A stretch of 43,327 bases of DNA, taken from contig CANQFR010000004.1 of the NCBI GenBank assembly GCA_947599905.1, positions 1-43,327 of the forward strand, in the 5' to 3' direction. Source of the stretch: an uncultured Lachnospiraceae bacterium (GTDB taxonomy: Bacteria > Bacillota > Clostridia > Lachnospirales > Lachnospiraceae). Each line of letters begins with the position of its first letter. Position 1 is the stretch's first letter. Below, in pieces: positions 7,748 to 18,800 of this stretch. Both the position numbers and the translations under genes were made by a program. The notes under the pieces were generated by a model that was not told the DNA's origin, searched no databases, and saw only the letters and a program-made list of their open reading frames with translations.

Positions 7748-7777
7748 ATGGGGGGGAAATATGAGCGTGTACTATAG
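7735..7777 (+). promoter_or_regulatory. Ribosome binding site plus G7 tract at the start of the adhesin locus (candidate phase switch)
   Basis: AAAGGAG (7735-7741) is ideally placed, 6 bases before an ATG at 7748. That ATG reads into a run of seven G (7750-7756) and stops after nine codons (MGGKYERVL, TAG at 7775-7777). The long reading frame instead starts at ATG 7761 in another frame. Losing one G would join the ATG at 7748 in frame to the long protein (MGGNMSVYY). As written, the main gene must use the G-run itself, or coupling to the 9-codon frame, for initiation. This may be a slipped-strand switch or a one-base sequence error. Confidence 0.55.
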
Positions 7778-9068
7778 GAAATCCGTGTGTATTTGTATGC
7801 TGTCGGCGGCGCTGGCTGCAGGCTGCGGTCTGCTTTCGGCAGCGGCGGCGGGAGCGGGAACAAATGTGACGGAAACGGAGCGGGACAAGCTGCTTGAGAT
7901 GGCGAAAGCGCAGGAGGCGGAACTGACAGGGGAGGATCCGCGACTGATTCCTGACAGCCGGGTTCTGGTGAGGAATCGGGCGGAGAATGACATTCGGATC
8001 CTTTCTGCCGCCGGGCAGTGTCTGACGGACGGCGGCGCAGAGAAGGTATTCTGTGTGATCGGAGAGAATTATATGCCGGAAGGAAGTATCCTGCCGGCGG
8101 TATTCAGTGGTGGCGTGGAGTATTCCTGCACACTGGAGGAGACTGTTCGTGGGAAGCCAGATACGTATTACGCGGTTCGGTTTGCGATGTGTGGAACCGG
8201 GGAACCGGACGGCGCTTATGGCACAGATGGCAATGGTACGGCCGGCGGCGGGACAGAGCCGGGCGATGGTGACGGCGTTGGTCAGGAGAATGCATCCGGC
8301 GGTACGGCCTGGGCAGATGACGGGATTCCTGCTCTGCATCACTGGAGCATCGGCGACATCGTGACGCGGACGCTGGACGGTGTCAGCTACCGCTTCTGCT
8401 GTATCGACCAGAACTATGAAGAAGGCGGGCAGAAGCAGGGGCAGTCCCTGGCGCTCTTTCTGTGTGAATCGGTGATTCCGGCCAATACCGGCTCGGAGTA
8501 TGTCTATGAGAAGTTGGAAGACGGAAGCTACGGCTACGTCTTTCATCCGGGACCGATCGTGAATTTCGGGGAAAGCAGCGAATATGCGGATTCCCCGGTC
8601 CGCAGCTGGCTTCTCTCGCAGAACGCAGACGCTGCGGTCTTTCCGGAGGCGAGCGTGGGTGTGGAGTACAGCTGCATGGGGCTGACGGAAGCCGGGTGTT
8701 TTGAGCGGTTTCAGCCGGCGGCTCTGCGCACGTACCGGCTGGGCAGCCAGATCCTGACAGATCGTTATTTCCTTCTTTCGGTGGAGGAAGCGGTCAGGTA
8801 CAGGGAATATCTGTGGAAAGTGAACGGCTGCGATGCGGAGAACAGTGCTGCAAACGCAGGTGCATTTGACGGTGCATACTGGCTTCGGACACCAATGGGG
8901 GATGGAAGCGGACAGGATACCGGCTGCGTGTACGTGGTCGATCTGGTCAACGGAAATATCCATCCGCAGCCGGTGCGTCCGCAGGCGACAGCCGCGGCGG
9001 ATGAGGAAGTTGCTGTAACCGGGCGGGTCGGCGTACGGCCGGCGTTTGTGCTCCGGCAGCGGAAATGA
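7761..9068 (+). CDS. Exported DUF6273-like protein, first gene of the adhesin locus
   Basis: This 435-residue protein starts with a basic, then hydrophobic leader (YYRKSVCICMLSAALAAGC). LAAGC could be a weak lipobox, and cleavage after AAAAGA by signal peptidase I is the alternative. A first domain to about residue 145 is followed by a Gly/Asp-rich linker (about 147-190). The C-terminal domain begins WSIGDIVTRTLDGVSYRF and ends with AYWLRTP and GRVGVRPAFVL, the pattern of DUF6273, a family common on clostridial surface proteins and of unknown function. Translation start is unusual: the best ribosome binding site serves an out-of-frame ATG 13 bases upstream, next to a G7 tract. It is transcribed from the promoter at 7432 and is followed 73 bases later by the next surface gene. 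Confidence 0.75.
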   Translation: MSVYYRKSVCICMLSAALAAGCGLLSAAAAGAGTNVTETERDKLLEMAKAQEAELTGEDPRLIPDSRVLVRNRAENDIRILSAAGQCLTDGGAEKVFCVIGENYMPEGSILPAVFSGGVEYSCTLEETVRGKPDTYYAVRFAMCGTGEPDGAYGTDGNGTAGGGTEPGDGDGVGQENASGGTAWADDGIPALHHWSIGDIVTRTLDGVSYRFCCIDQNYEEGGQKQGQSLALFLCESVIPANTGSEYVYEKLEDGSYGYVFHPGPIVNFGESSEYADSPVRSWLLSQNADAAVFPEASVGVEYSCMGLTEAGCFERFQPAALRTYRLGSQILTDRYFLLSVEEAVRYREYLWKVNGCDAENSAANAGAFDGAYWLRTPMGDGSGQDTGCVYVVDLVNGNIHPQPVRPQATAAADEEVAVTGRVGVRPAFVLRQRK

Positions 9069-9141
9069 TGCGTGAGACGTCCTGCGGCGGACGAAGCCGG
9101 CAGGGAGGTATATATCTGAAAAGGGGGAAGGGGTATCAATT

Positions 9142-12100
9142 ATGGAGAAAGGAAGAAGGAAAACATATAAAGGATCCGAAGCTGGATTTACTACGGAAGA
9201 GATGAAGAAGGCGGCGGTTAAGCCGCGGATCAGAAAAAGATCCATGCGCAGGCGGACGGCCTGCGTGATGGCTGCGGCGCTGATTCTGCAGGGTACGCTG
9301 CTGCCGGCGTGGACGGCGTCGGCTGAGGAATTGCAGGCAAAGATGGAGGCTGCGGAGGAAGCCGGGGAGAGTACGATGGAAACCTCGCCGACAGAAGCTG
9401 AGGAGATCAGGGATTCGTTTACGACTGCGGAACCGGCAGCAGAAGAGACAGAGGCCGGCGGAGAAGAACAGTACCTACAGGCGGTTCAGCCTGCGACAGC
9501 ATCGGATGCGATGTCACAGGATGCGGCACCATCGAATGAGCCGTCACCTCCGGCGACGGAATCAAATGCCCGACCGCAGGCAATGGTGACTGCAATGGCA
9601 CTTATGACGGAACCGGCGGATCCGTGGGCGGAATGGAACGGAAAGACGGATTATCCGGGCAGCGGAACGGAGAAGGATCCGTATTGCATTGAGGATCTCT
9701 CACATTTGATGGGTCTGTCAAAGGAAGTCGCAGGCGGGAATGATTTTGCCGGCAAATATATTGTGCTGACCGCTCCGATTGACCTGGCGTCTCTGCGGAT
9801 CAATGGCGGCAGCTGGAATCCGATCGGATGGTATTGGGATGCGGATGAGATGGAAGGCGAAATCGCAAATCCGTTCCGCGGTCATTTTGACGGACAGGGC
9901 AATACGATTAAAAATCTGAGGATTGAGCGCAGCGGGGAGACGGCGGACTATGCGGGACTCTTTGGGCTGATTGACGGCGGCAGTGTGAAGAACCTGAAGG
10001 TCGAAGCGGGAAATATCGTCGGTTCGGATCACGCGGCGGTACTGGCAGCGGAGATACGCGGCGGTGCGGTGATTCGCGATGTGACGGTTTCCGGTAAGGT
10101 ATTTGCGGAAGGGAAGGAAAAGAGCTGCGCCGGCGGGATTACGGCGGTCGCGGACGGTTCATCCGCGCGTGTCATTATCGAAAACTGTTCGGCCGGCAAT
10201 GTCGCGGTGAAAGCCGAGGGACCGGATGGCTGTACGGGCGGCATCGCGGGGCAGGCCGTGGGGACCGACCTGGTGGATAACACGGTATCGACCTGGAACA
10301 GCAATTCCAATAATATTCAGGGTCTCGGTTATGTGGGCGGAATCGCCGGAAGCATGGAGGATGCGCGCATTTACAATTCCTATGTGGACGGACTGATCGG
10401 CGGGCACAGAAGCCGTGCCGTAGGCGGCATCGTGGGCGAGTATGTCAGCGGGGATCTGATTCTGGCGCGGTTTGCGGGGGAGACGGCGTCCACCGGCATG
10501 AGCGATGCTTCGCGCGAGGGAACATTTATCGGGACAAGAAAACCGGAAAATCCGTTCAGTTACGGTACGGAACCGGGGGACAATCTGGCGTTTCTGTTTG
10601 CGAGAGAGCCGGACGATGTCAAACGGGCGGTTGGTTCCTGCATCGCGAACGATAATACATTTTCCTATTCCGCCCATGTCGGTTACTGGGAATTTGATCA
10701 GCGAACCGTCTGGCTGCTTTCCGGCAATTCGAGGGAAAAACCGCAGGAGTATTTTTATCAAGAGCTGGAGGCCGGCGTGAATTTTATTATGACGGCGAAG
10801 CTGAAGAATGAATTTGTAAGCGGCGGTCAGGAGAAGGAGCCGAACTTCCGTCTGGACCATTTTGCGCCTGGCACATACGGCCAGCCGGTCAAAGGATATC
10901 TGTTGTCGGTTCCGCGGATTGATACGAAGAATGCCGGCGCTACCTATGATAAGGACGTCGCCGTGCTGACGGCGATGCCGGAAGGACGCCTGTCCTATTA
11001 CCGGACCATTGATAAGAACTCGCCAGCGGCGGTGGAAGCCGGCGTAACCGTATCGGTGTCCACTTCACCCAAAAACAGTGACGGGAACCGTTACCAGATG
11101 GCGGCTGATCCGACAGGGCATGGCGTAAAGCCGCCGGTTTATATCAATGAACGGGGAGAGGAGGTCCCGATGCATTATGTGAACGGAGGAACCTATACGT
11201 TCACAATGCCGGCCCGCGATACGCAGATCAATGTGGAATATGTGAAAGTGACGACGGAACTGACGATGACGCCGGCAGAGACGGAGATTACCGTGACCCA
11301 GACAAGAACCGGCGACCGTAAGGCACCGGACACCGTGACAGAGATTCATGATGCCAAAGGCAAGCTGATCGCCAGATACATCGACGGTGCGCCTGACCAG
11401 TCTGTTCAGGTGCTGCCGGTGCGGATCCACAGCGAACATAACTCAGACGGAATCGTTGCGGACCGCACGGTTAACTGGTCGGTTGACGATACGGATCTGA
11501 TCAGTCTGATATCCGACGGAGAATATACGGAAAAAGATGTGCAGATCATGCCGCGCCTGAACAGTACATTTATCCAGAAGACGCTTGAAGAGCAGGTGAA
11601 AGCGCAGGCGGACGGCGGTTATCTGGATGTGATAAAGCCGACCGTATATGAGAGACATGCCGTCGTGACGGCGGCCTCCAATCCGGCTACATCAGCGGAT
11701 CAGGTTGCCGTGTACGGAAGCTGCAAGGTGACCGTGAAATTCCGAATTCTGGATCTGACTACAAGGCGGGTGGAAGGACTGCAGCTGAATAAGAGCGATA
11801 TTGTGCTGACTGTAACCAGAAAGCTGACCGGTTCGCGGACAAATCCGACAGAAACGATTACCTGTTCAGAGCCTGTGGTACTGGCGGCGGGACTTTATCC
11901 GGAACAGCCGTTTTATAAAAATGTCAGCTGGAGCGACCGTGGAAGCGGAAGCGTTATCATTCTGACTCCGCAGGGGGCAAATGCGTCCCAGTGTGCGGTG
12001 ACGGCAAGATTTGATCCGGCGGGTAAGGCGAATCCGGCCTGGATTCAGAATGTAATCAATGGGGATAATCAGAAAAAGAAAGAGGACGCCTCTGCGGTAT

Positions 12101-12744
12101 TGGCGGGCAGGGCGGAATATACGGAGACCGTAACGGCGTTATCTGAGGATCAGACGCATGGCGTGGTGTCCGCGGCATGCCGGGTGACGGTGCGCTTTGT
12201 GACGGTGGATCAGACCAGCTCTGGCAGTACGGTAAGTTCCGGCCACAATTACGGAAGTTACAGCAGCGGTTCTTCGTCGTCTTCCGGCCGCGTGCAGAGT
12301 GCTGCGACGGTTGTGTATTTTCCCGATACGCCGGTTCCGGGAGCGGCGGGGATCGGAGTGAACGGACCTTTCGGAAATCGTGGAACCACACCGCTGACGG
12401 GAAGCTGGCTCCAGACGGCGGACGGCTGCTGGACCTTTACGGTCGGGCAGCAGTCCTGCCGCAGTCAGTGGGCATATATTTTCAATTCTTACGCGGATAC
12501 GGCGAAGGGACAGTCGAATATGGACTGGTTCTACTTTGATGCGGACGGTTATATGGTGACCGGCTGGCGCTGGATCAAGGGAAGCGACGGGATGGAACGC
12601 TGCTATTATTTCAATGAACAGTCTGACGGCACCAAAGGCGCCATGCTGCACGGCGGCACAACGCCGGATGGATGGCAGGTAGATGCGGACGGCGCCTGGA
12701 CGCTTGACGGCGTGGTGCAGCTGCGGCAGCCGGTTCTTGAATAG
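9142..12744 (+). CDS. Large secreted GLUG-motif protein with C-terminal cell-wall-binding repeats
   Basis: The 1200-residue product has a signal peptide in which the basic RKRSMRRR is followed by a hydrophobic core (VMAAALILQGTLLPAWTASA). A low-complexity Glu/Ala/Thr linker extends to about residue 155. Residues about 160-430 contain GLUG-type repeats (DYAGLFGLIDGGSVKNL, YVGGIAGSMEDARIYNSY, AVGGIVGEYVSG), which form beta-helix or adhesin surfaces. A middle region of beta domains (about 540-1040) follows, then a Ser/Gly linker. Residues about 1092-1195 hold aromatic repeats (WFYFDADGYMVTGWRWIKG, GWQVDADGAWTLDG) like those that bind cell-wall polymers. There is no LPXTG motif, so attachment is probably non-covalent. 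The start follows GGAAGGGG by 9 bases. It is likely co-transcribed with the flanking surface genes. Confidence 0.85.
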   Translation: MEKGRRKTYKGSEAGFTTEEMKKAAVKPRIRKRSMRRRTACVMAAALILQGTLLPAWTASAEELQAKMEAAEEAGESTMETSPTEAEEIRDSFTTAEPAAEETEAGGEEQYLQAVQPATASDAMSQDAAPSNEPSPPATESNARPQAMVTAMALMTEPADPWAEWNGKTDYPGSGTEKDPYCIEDLSHLMGLSKEVAGGNDFAGKYIVLTAPIDLASLRINGGSWNPIGWYWDADEMEGEIANPFRGHFDGQGNTIKNLRIERSGETADYAGLFGLIDGGSVKNLKVEAGNIVGSDHAAVLAAEIRGGAVIRDVTVSGKVFAEGKEKSCAGGITAVADGSSARVIIENCSAGNVAVKAEGPDGCTGGIAGQAVGTDLVDNTVSTWNSNSNNIQGLGYVGGIAGSMEDARIYNSYVDGLIGGHRSRAVGGIVGEYVSGDLILARFAGETASTGMSDASREGTFIGTRKPENPFSYGTEPGDNLAFLFAREPDDVKRAVGSCIANDNTFSYSAHVGYWEFDQRTVWLLSGNSREKPQEYFYQELEAGVNFIMTAKLKNEFVSGGQEKEPNFRLDHFAPGTYGQPVKGYLLSVPRIDTKNAGATYDKDVAVLTAMPEGRLSYYRTIDKNSPAAVEAGVTVSVSTSPKNSDGNRYQMAADPTGHGVKPPVYINERGEEVPMHYVNGGTYTFTMPARDTQINVEYVKVTTELTMTPAETEITVTQTRTGDRKAPDTVTEIHDAKGKLIARYIDGAPDQSVQVLPVRIHSEHNSDGIVADRTVNWSVDDTDLISLISDGEYTEKDVQIMPRLNSTFIQKTLEEQVKAQADGGYLDVIKPTVYERHAVVTAASNPATSADQVAVYGSCKVTVKFRILDLTTRRVEGLQLNKSDIVLTVTRKLTGSRTNPTETITCSEPVVLAAGLYPEQPFYKNVSWSDRGSGSVIILTPQGANASQCAVTARFDPAGKANPAWIQNVINGDNQKKKEDASAVLAGRAEYTETVTALSEDQTHGVVSAACRVTVRFVTVDQTSSGSTVSSGHNYGSYSSGSSSSSGRVQSAATVVYFPDTPVPGAAGIGVNGPFGNRGTTPLTGSWLQTADGCWTFTVGQQSCRSQWAYIFNSYADTAKGQSNMDWFYFDADGYMVTGWRWIKGSDGMERCYYFNEQSDGTKGAMLHGGTTPDGWQVDADGAWTLDGVVQLRQPVLE

Positions 12745-12825
12745 GCTGTTCGCGTGCGAATACGGATGTAAGACCGATCGGCGAAGATAGGAAACAAAGC
12801 AGGGCCGCAGGCCGCAAAAGGGGGC

Positions 12826-12852
12826 GGGCCGTCTGTGGGGGGCAGACGGCCC
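12826..12852 (+). other. Perfect 10-bp hairpin touching the ribosome binding site of the giant adhesin gene
   Basis: GGGCCGTCTG (12826-12835) and CAGACGGCCC (12843-12852) form a perfect, very GC-rich stem with a 7-base loop. The stem ends exactly one base before GGAAGGAGG (12853-12861), the ribosome binding site of the gene starting at 12868. No run of T follows, so it is not a standard terminator. It could set the relative expression of the two large surface genes. Confidence 0.6.
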
Positions 12853-12867
12853 GGAAGGAGGTATGAA

Positions 12868-15800
12868 ATGAAAATAGAATCAATTCGGGTCAAGCGAAGG
12901 CGGATCCTGTCGGGATTTCTGGCTTTCGTCTGTCTCTGTGTGTCAGTTTTTCCGTTTTATGCAGTAATGAAGACGACAACCATTGTCAGCCGAGCAAAGA
13001 CATTCAGCGGAAAGAATATCTGGAGCGGCGGTTCTGAGACATTGTTCGGCCACAGCAGGAATTATCTGTATCGTTGGAAAGACAACTATCAGCTGACATT
13101 TTGTATATCGCCGGGCAAGCATATGGGGGTGATGGTGACGTCTAACGGGATTCGGACGTCTGTTGATGATGCCGAAATTCCGTATATCAGAAGTACCGAA
13201 GATTACCAGCTGCTGGCGGATATCTGCTATTGGGTCGATCATCACGGTTCTGTCAGTGCGGATAATGCCACCTATGCGGCGGCTCAAGCCGCCGTGTGGG
13301 CGGTGATTGGAGACGGCTGGGAGAGCGCTGATGCGATGGAGGCTCTTGTGGATAAACATGTGCCCGGGACGCTCGCGCGCTGGCAGCAGCTGAAGGCTTA
13401 TATTGAGCGGTCGGAAGCCTGCCGGGTGCCAATACCGGACTGGGTTCAGACGTCCAGACTGGCTGCTCAGGAAAGTCCGCTGCCGATGAAGCAGGATAAC
13501 GGCGTCTGGAAGCTGGAACTGGATATTTCATCGCTGCCGCAGCTGGCGGCCTGCGCGTGGGATTTTGGGGAGAATGCCGCGGGCTGGTCCGCTCAAGTGC
13601 TGAACGGGAAGCTGATCTTTACCTATAACGGCGGACAACCGCCGGCAGCGGTTGCTTCGACGCCGATTCCAGATAGTCTGGCAGACTGGGCGCATAATAC
13701 GGAAACGCTGAATATTTATCTGCCCGTCAGCAATGCTTCGACAACCCAGATTATGATCAGCGCCGCTCCCGTGACGCCGAAGGTTTATATCGGGCTGACA
13801 AGCGGAGGCAGCTTCGATACAGAAACAGAAAGTGAACAGGAATTGGAACTGGTAATTTATGAACACCGTGAGACATTTACGTCCCACTATCAGATCGGAC
13901 TGGCAAAGTACTGTGCGGAAACTGGGCAGACGCTGGAGGGTGCGCAGTTTCGTGTGCTGGAAGCGTTTGACGGTTCTGAGATTACGGCGCCGCTTGATCG
14001 GGAAGGGATGGCGACGAGGCCGGCGGTGTGGGATGGCTTCAGGATCTGCGGGGAAGCTGTGACGGATGCGGACGGGCACTTTGACCACTGTGACACGAAG
14101 AAATATACATACGTGAAGACTTATTGCGACGGACATCCAAAGCCGACGTATGTTTCCGCTGAAGAAATGTTTCCCGAGGCGGACGGTTCGGACGCGGACT
14201 ACGAGGAAGTAGAACAGGCGGTTGATGCGCAGAATGAGAAGCTGGATGCGCAGTGGCAGGAGCTTGTGGATCTGTGCGCCTCTTATCATGAAGGGAGTCA
14301 TTTTCATCATGTGGAACCGGGTATGGCAAAGGAGGAGATGCTGGCTGACCGCGATGCGGCGTATGAGGGCTTTATCGGACTTACGTATGAATATACTTTT
14401 GAGGAAATCCGAGCGCGGTACGGCTATACCCGTCACGGACAGCACAAAGATGACATAAAGATTCCGGTGTATGCCGTGTCATCGCTGGAGGCTGGAGGGC
14501 GCGTTGTTGATATGGGAAGCCGTGATATAACTGTTAATGAGGATGTCGGTTATATCGCTTCCTACGCGGACAGCTCCGTGACAGGGGAGAACCGGGAAGA
14601 GGTAGAAGAGGCGCGGGATATCCGGACGGAATTCGGACAGTCGGGGCAGGAGGAATTATTATCTGCGTCGATACATGCGGAGATGCCGGAAATTATGAAA
14701 GGGATGCGGCCGGTTGTCAAGATTGAGGAGGAAGACGCGTGGGAGACAGAAGCGGATGAGATAGGGGAGACGGAAGAAGAAGAGGCTGCGGAGCCTGTGC
14801 AGCCGGAAACGCCGGAAGGGATGCAGGGATCCGCGACGGATGACGGGGAAATATGCGAAGCGACACCTTCTGACGCTGATGAGAAGGGGATAACAGGGCA
14901 GCCTGACAGCACGGAAAGAACGGTATCCATAATGTCGAATGCAGACAGACAGAAGACGCTGCGGTATTCATTTGCAGCGTTGCCGGAGGAGATGGATGAG
15001 GAGAAAGAGGATATGTTTTCGGCTGGGGCGCTGCCTGCGCCGGTACCGGATGACCTTCAGCCTATAACTCCGTATTCGACGGAAGGAGTTTCGGTGATTT
15101 ATATTCCGGTTTCGGATCACCGCACTGAAGGGGAGATCCATATCAACAAAAGGGATATCCTGCTGCGGGACGGCGAGCACGACGGATATGACAGCTATGC
15201 AGATACGCAGGGTGATGCAACGCTGGAGGGCGCGGTTTATGGGCTGTATGCAGCCGAGGATATTCTGCATCCCGACGGAAAAACCGGCGTGGTCTACCGG
15301 AAAGGCGCATTGACGGCGATTGCTTCTACGGATAAAAACGGCGATGCCTCTTTTATGGCGTATACGGAGGAAGGAGAGCTTGCGCGGCTGACCGACGCAC
15401 TGTCGGGGGCGGGGTATTCCGCAGGGAGCATACCGGGATATCGGACGCTGCGTTCCTGGATCGGCCGGCCTCTGATTGCTGGCCGCTATCTGGTGCGCGA
15501 GATCGCGCGTTCGGAAGGCTATGAACTGACCATTGATCCTGCGGCTATGGAAGGCGTGCAGACGGTCGGCCGTGCGGACGTGACGTCGGCTATGTATCAT
15601 CCGATTGATATGCATGACGGTTACTGGCTGGAGTTTGATGTGACGTATGAAAATACCGCGGAAGGCTTTGATGTTTTGGTCAGCGGATTTCCGGCTGGGT
15701 CTTCATTTTCCCGTTCGTATATGGAGTCGAAGACGGAAACCGAAGATGTGGTGGTCGGTGTGGAGATGGTGCCCACCGGTGAGTACGAAATTGCCGAACC

Positions 15801-18800
15801 GGGCGAATTCCGCATTGGGAAGAACGGCGGCTATATTCCTGTGACGGAAAACGGAAAGCCTGTATATGATACGTTGCGCCCGGTGATGCAGACCTGTTTT
15901 GTAACGCAGAGAATCGATTTCTATCCGTCCGGAGAATTTGAGATTATAGTCGATCCCTCGAAATGGAGCGATCCGGATGAGGTGGACGCAGACTATATCT
16001 GCGAAGAATTGAACGCCATGCTGAAGCAGATGGGATATACGCTGCTGGCGCATAACGCAGATGGGGCGGGCAGTGCGGACAAGGCGCCGTGGACGGTGGT
16101 CTCTCTGACAGGCACAAGCAATCAGGAGATGATAGAGAAGATTCTGGAATGGTTCGGCGCACATACCTTTTGGAGCAGCGTGCTGGTCGACGGGGTATGG
16201 GAAGAGGACGGACAGTGGAAAGCGAGAATACTGCATGATTATCCGGGCGGCAGCGCGGTTTATGAGGCGCGCACAAAGATATTGTATGTTAAGCTGCCGG
16301 TCAGAACCTCGGACGGGGAGAGGCATGTGTATGTGCCGTATCCGGAGGGTGCGTATGCGCTGAAAAACGGCTACGCGACCGTGAAGGCTGTCAGACAGAA
16401 GGAGGGTGAGATCCCGTTCGGCGCTGTCATGGATGACTGGCTTGAGAATGCGTATGAGCCGCTTTATGAGCGTTACGGCGAAAATGAACCGCGGCTGGAT
16501 GGAAACGGCAACCCGATTCCGGTCTACAAAGAGCAATATATTACCGGAAAAAGCCAGAATACGACCACTACCGATAAGCAGGTACCGCTTGCAGCCGTCT
16601 ATGATGCAGTCAGCGGCTGTTATCGGATTCATATCGAGAATACGGTGAACTGGGATGAAAACAAAGGACCGCAGATCATGACCATCCGTGCGAAAGCCCC
16701 GGCCACAGCCCATGCTGACAGCGGTCAGGAGCCGTTTTACAGCGATTATCTGGTTAACGTGAAGGGAGCGGGCGCCGGCGCATTTGCCTGTGTCCGCGGC
16801 GGGGAGCCGGAGGGCCTTGTGGAACTGGTATACCCCGGACAGGTTTCAGCGTCGCAGGACGGCGCGGGCGTACCGGGTAAAGGAACAAGGCTGGCGCCCG
16901 TCGGGGTGGGCGAAAGAATCATTTCGCAAAGCGTGAAGGTGATCAAAACCGTAAACCGAACCGACGGCGTTAGTGGCGGCGCAGTGCCCAATTTCCGCTT
17001 TAAGGCATATCTGAAGAGCAATCTTGAACGGCTCTACCGGGACGCCGAAGGAAATGTTGTGTGGCTTGACCGGCAGGGAAATGTGATCGATATCGGACAG
17101 GCGAACAAGGCGTATCCTGCGATCGTTCCGAATATTTATACAAAGGTCGAAAGACAGACTGCGCCGCTTTATAAACAGACTGCGGACGCGGTCATTGCCA
17201 ATGCATCTCTGTATTCGGAGGGCGAAACAGAACCGCTTGCCGGTTATACGGCTGTGCTGGAAACAGTGGAAAAAGAGGCTGTGGACGGAGACGGCGTAAG
17301 AACCGTCAGGGTACCGAATTATGAGAAATTCTTTGATGCCATAACGGTTGCCAATTACGACCTGTGGGATGACAGTTCCCCGGAACTGACGTCTCACAGA
17401 CCGTTGGGAAATACGGCGAACCGCAGCAATGACGCGGAGGAGAACGCGGAGTTTACGGATATGGTCAGGCAGTTTGCGATTGACTGGTATCTGGACGGTG
17501 AAGTGGCCGTGATGGAAAAAGAGACGGAAACGGCCTACGGCGACCGGTTCTATGATGAGGCGCTTCGGCGGGCGCTTGCGAAAGCGGATCTTTATCTGAA
17601 ACCATTTTTTAACTATGATCTGGATGAGATTTATGCGGTTTTGTGGGATTCTGACGCGGCCGGCGGAGCGGACGCGAATCCGGCGACGTTGAGTGCGGAT
17701 ACGGTCGCCGGAGATGCCTGTTTCGGGATTTCTGCAGCCCTTCCTTACGGTACTTATGTGGTGGTAGAGCAGCAGCCCCACTACGCTGGACTTAAGGATT
17801 TTGATAACCGGCATTACCGGATCGACAGCCCGAAGGAGGTGGTTGTGCCGTCGGTGTATTTGGCAACAGAAGAGGAAGGATCCGACGATGCGCTGAGCGC
17901 GGAATACATTTATCAAAGTAGTATGACGATGGAGGAGATGACCGGGCGCTACGGGATACGTTTCGGTTCAGAGATCCGTCAGGCAGCCGGCCGGGAAATA
18001 CCGTACGTGACAGACGCGCATAACGACAGCGGGGATTTCGAGATATACAAGTACGGCGTGGATATCGGTCTGCTCAGCAACGGCGTACACGAAACGGGGA
18101 AAGAGGGATATTTTGCGCTGACCCAGGATGCGTGGAAGCCATACCAGAATTATTATAATGACAGCGACGACCGCAGCGGACATGTGACGTATTATCTTTC
18201 GTGCGGGAAGTCGGGCCGAGAGGCTGTTGGACAGGTTTACCGCTACAGTTCGGTCGCCGAGAGCGCCGGAATCGCAAACGGAGTTGCATTTGCCGGAGGA
18301 ACGGCGACGGAGGAAAATCCGGCCGGAATCTTCTACCGGGACGGCGTGAAGACCATGAGCGGCGTAAAGACTGCTTACGAAGGACTGTACAGCCCGATGT
18401 TCGTTCCGGTAAGTCCCGGCGGCAGCGTGACGCCTGATGGGGGCAGCGGCGGGAATAGCGGAAGTTCTGCTCCGGGGGCGGAAAGCGCATTGAAAACGAA
18501 GATCGCCGGCGACGGTTCGTACGCCCGCGTGCGCTTCGTTAATACGCCCTATGAGGCGAAGCTGCGGATTGAAAAGATGGATTCTGAAACAGGGGAGAAT
18601 CTGCTTCACGATGATGCGGTTTTCAATATCTATCGGGCGGTGAGGGATGAGTCGCCGGACGGAGAGGGCAGGGTTCGCTTCTATGACGAGGATACTATGG
18701 TGTTTCGGAAAAGCAGGGAGTTTCTGGAAAGCATGGGGGCATCAGAGATTCGTCTGATGTCCGGCAGCTGGTATCAGGGCGTCATTCCTGCCGGAACGCC

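Noticed and set aside
7746-9245. A 499-codon minus-strand frame opposite the DUF6273-like gene
   Set aside because: Composition (Arg, His, Pro rich) is typical of an antisense shadow; the plus-strand product has a recognisable domain and leader.
13528-14445. Minus-strand frames of 300 codons or more inside the giant adhesin gene
   Set aside because: The plus-strand frame is continuous and carries domains throughout; the antisense frames show no start signals or families.
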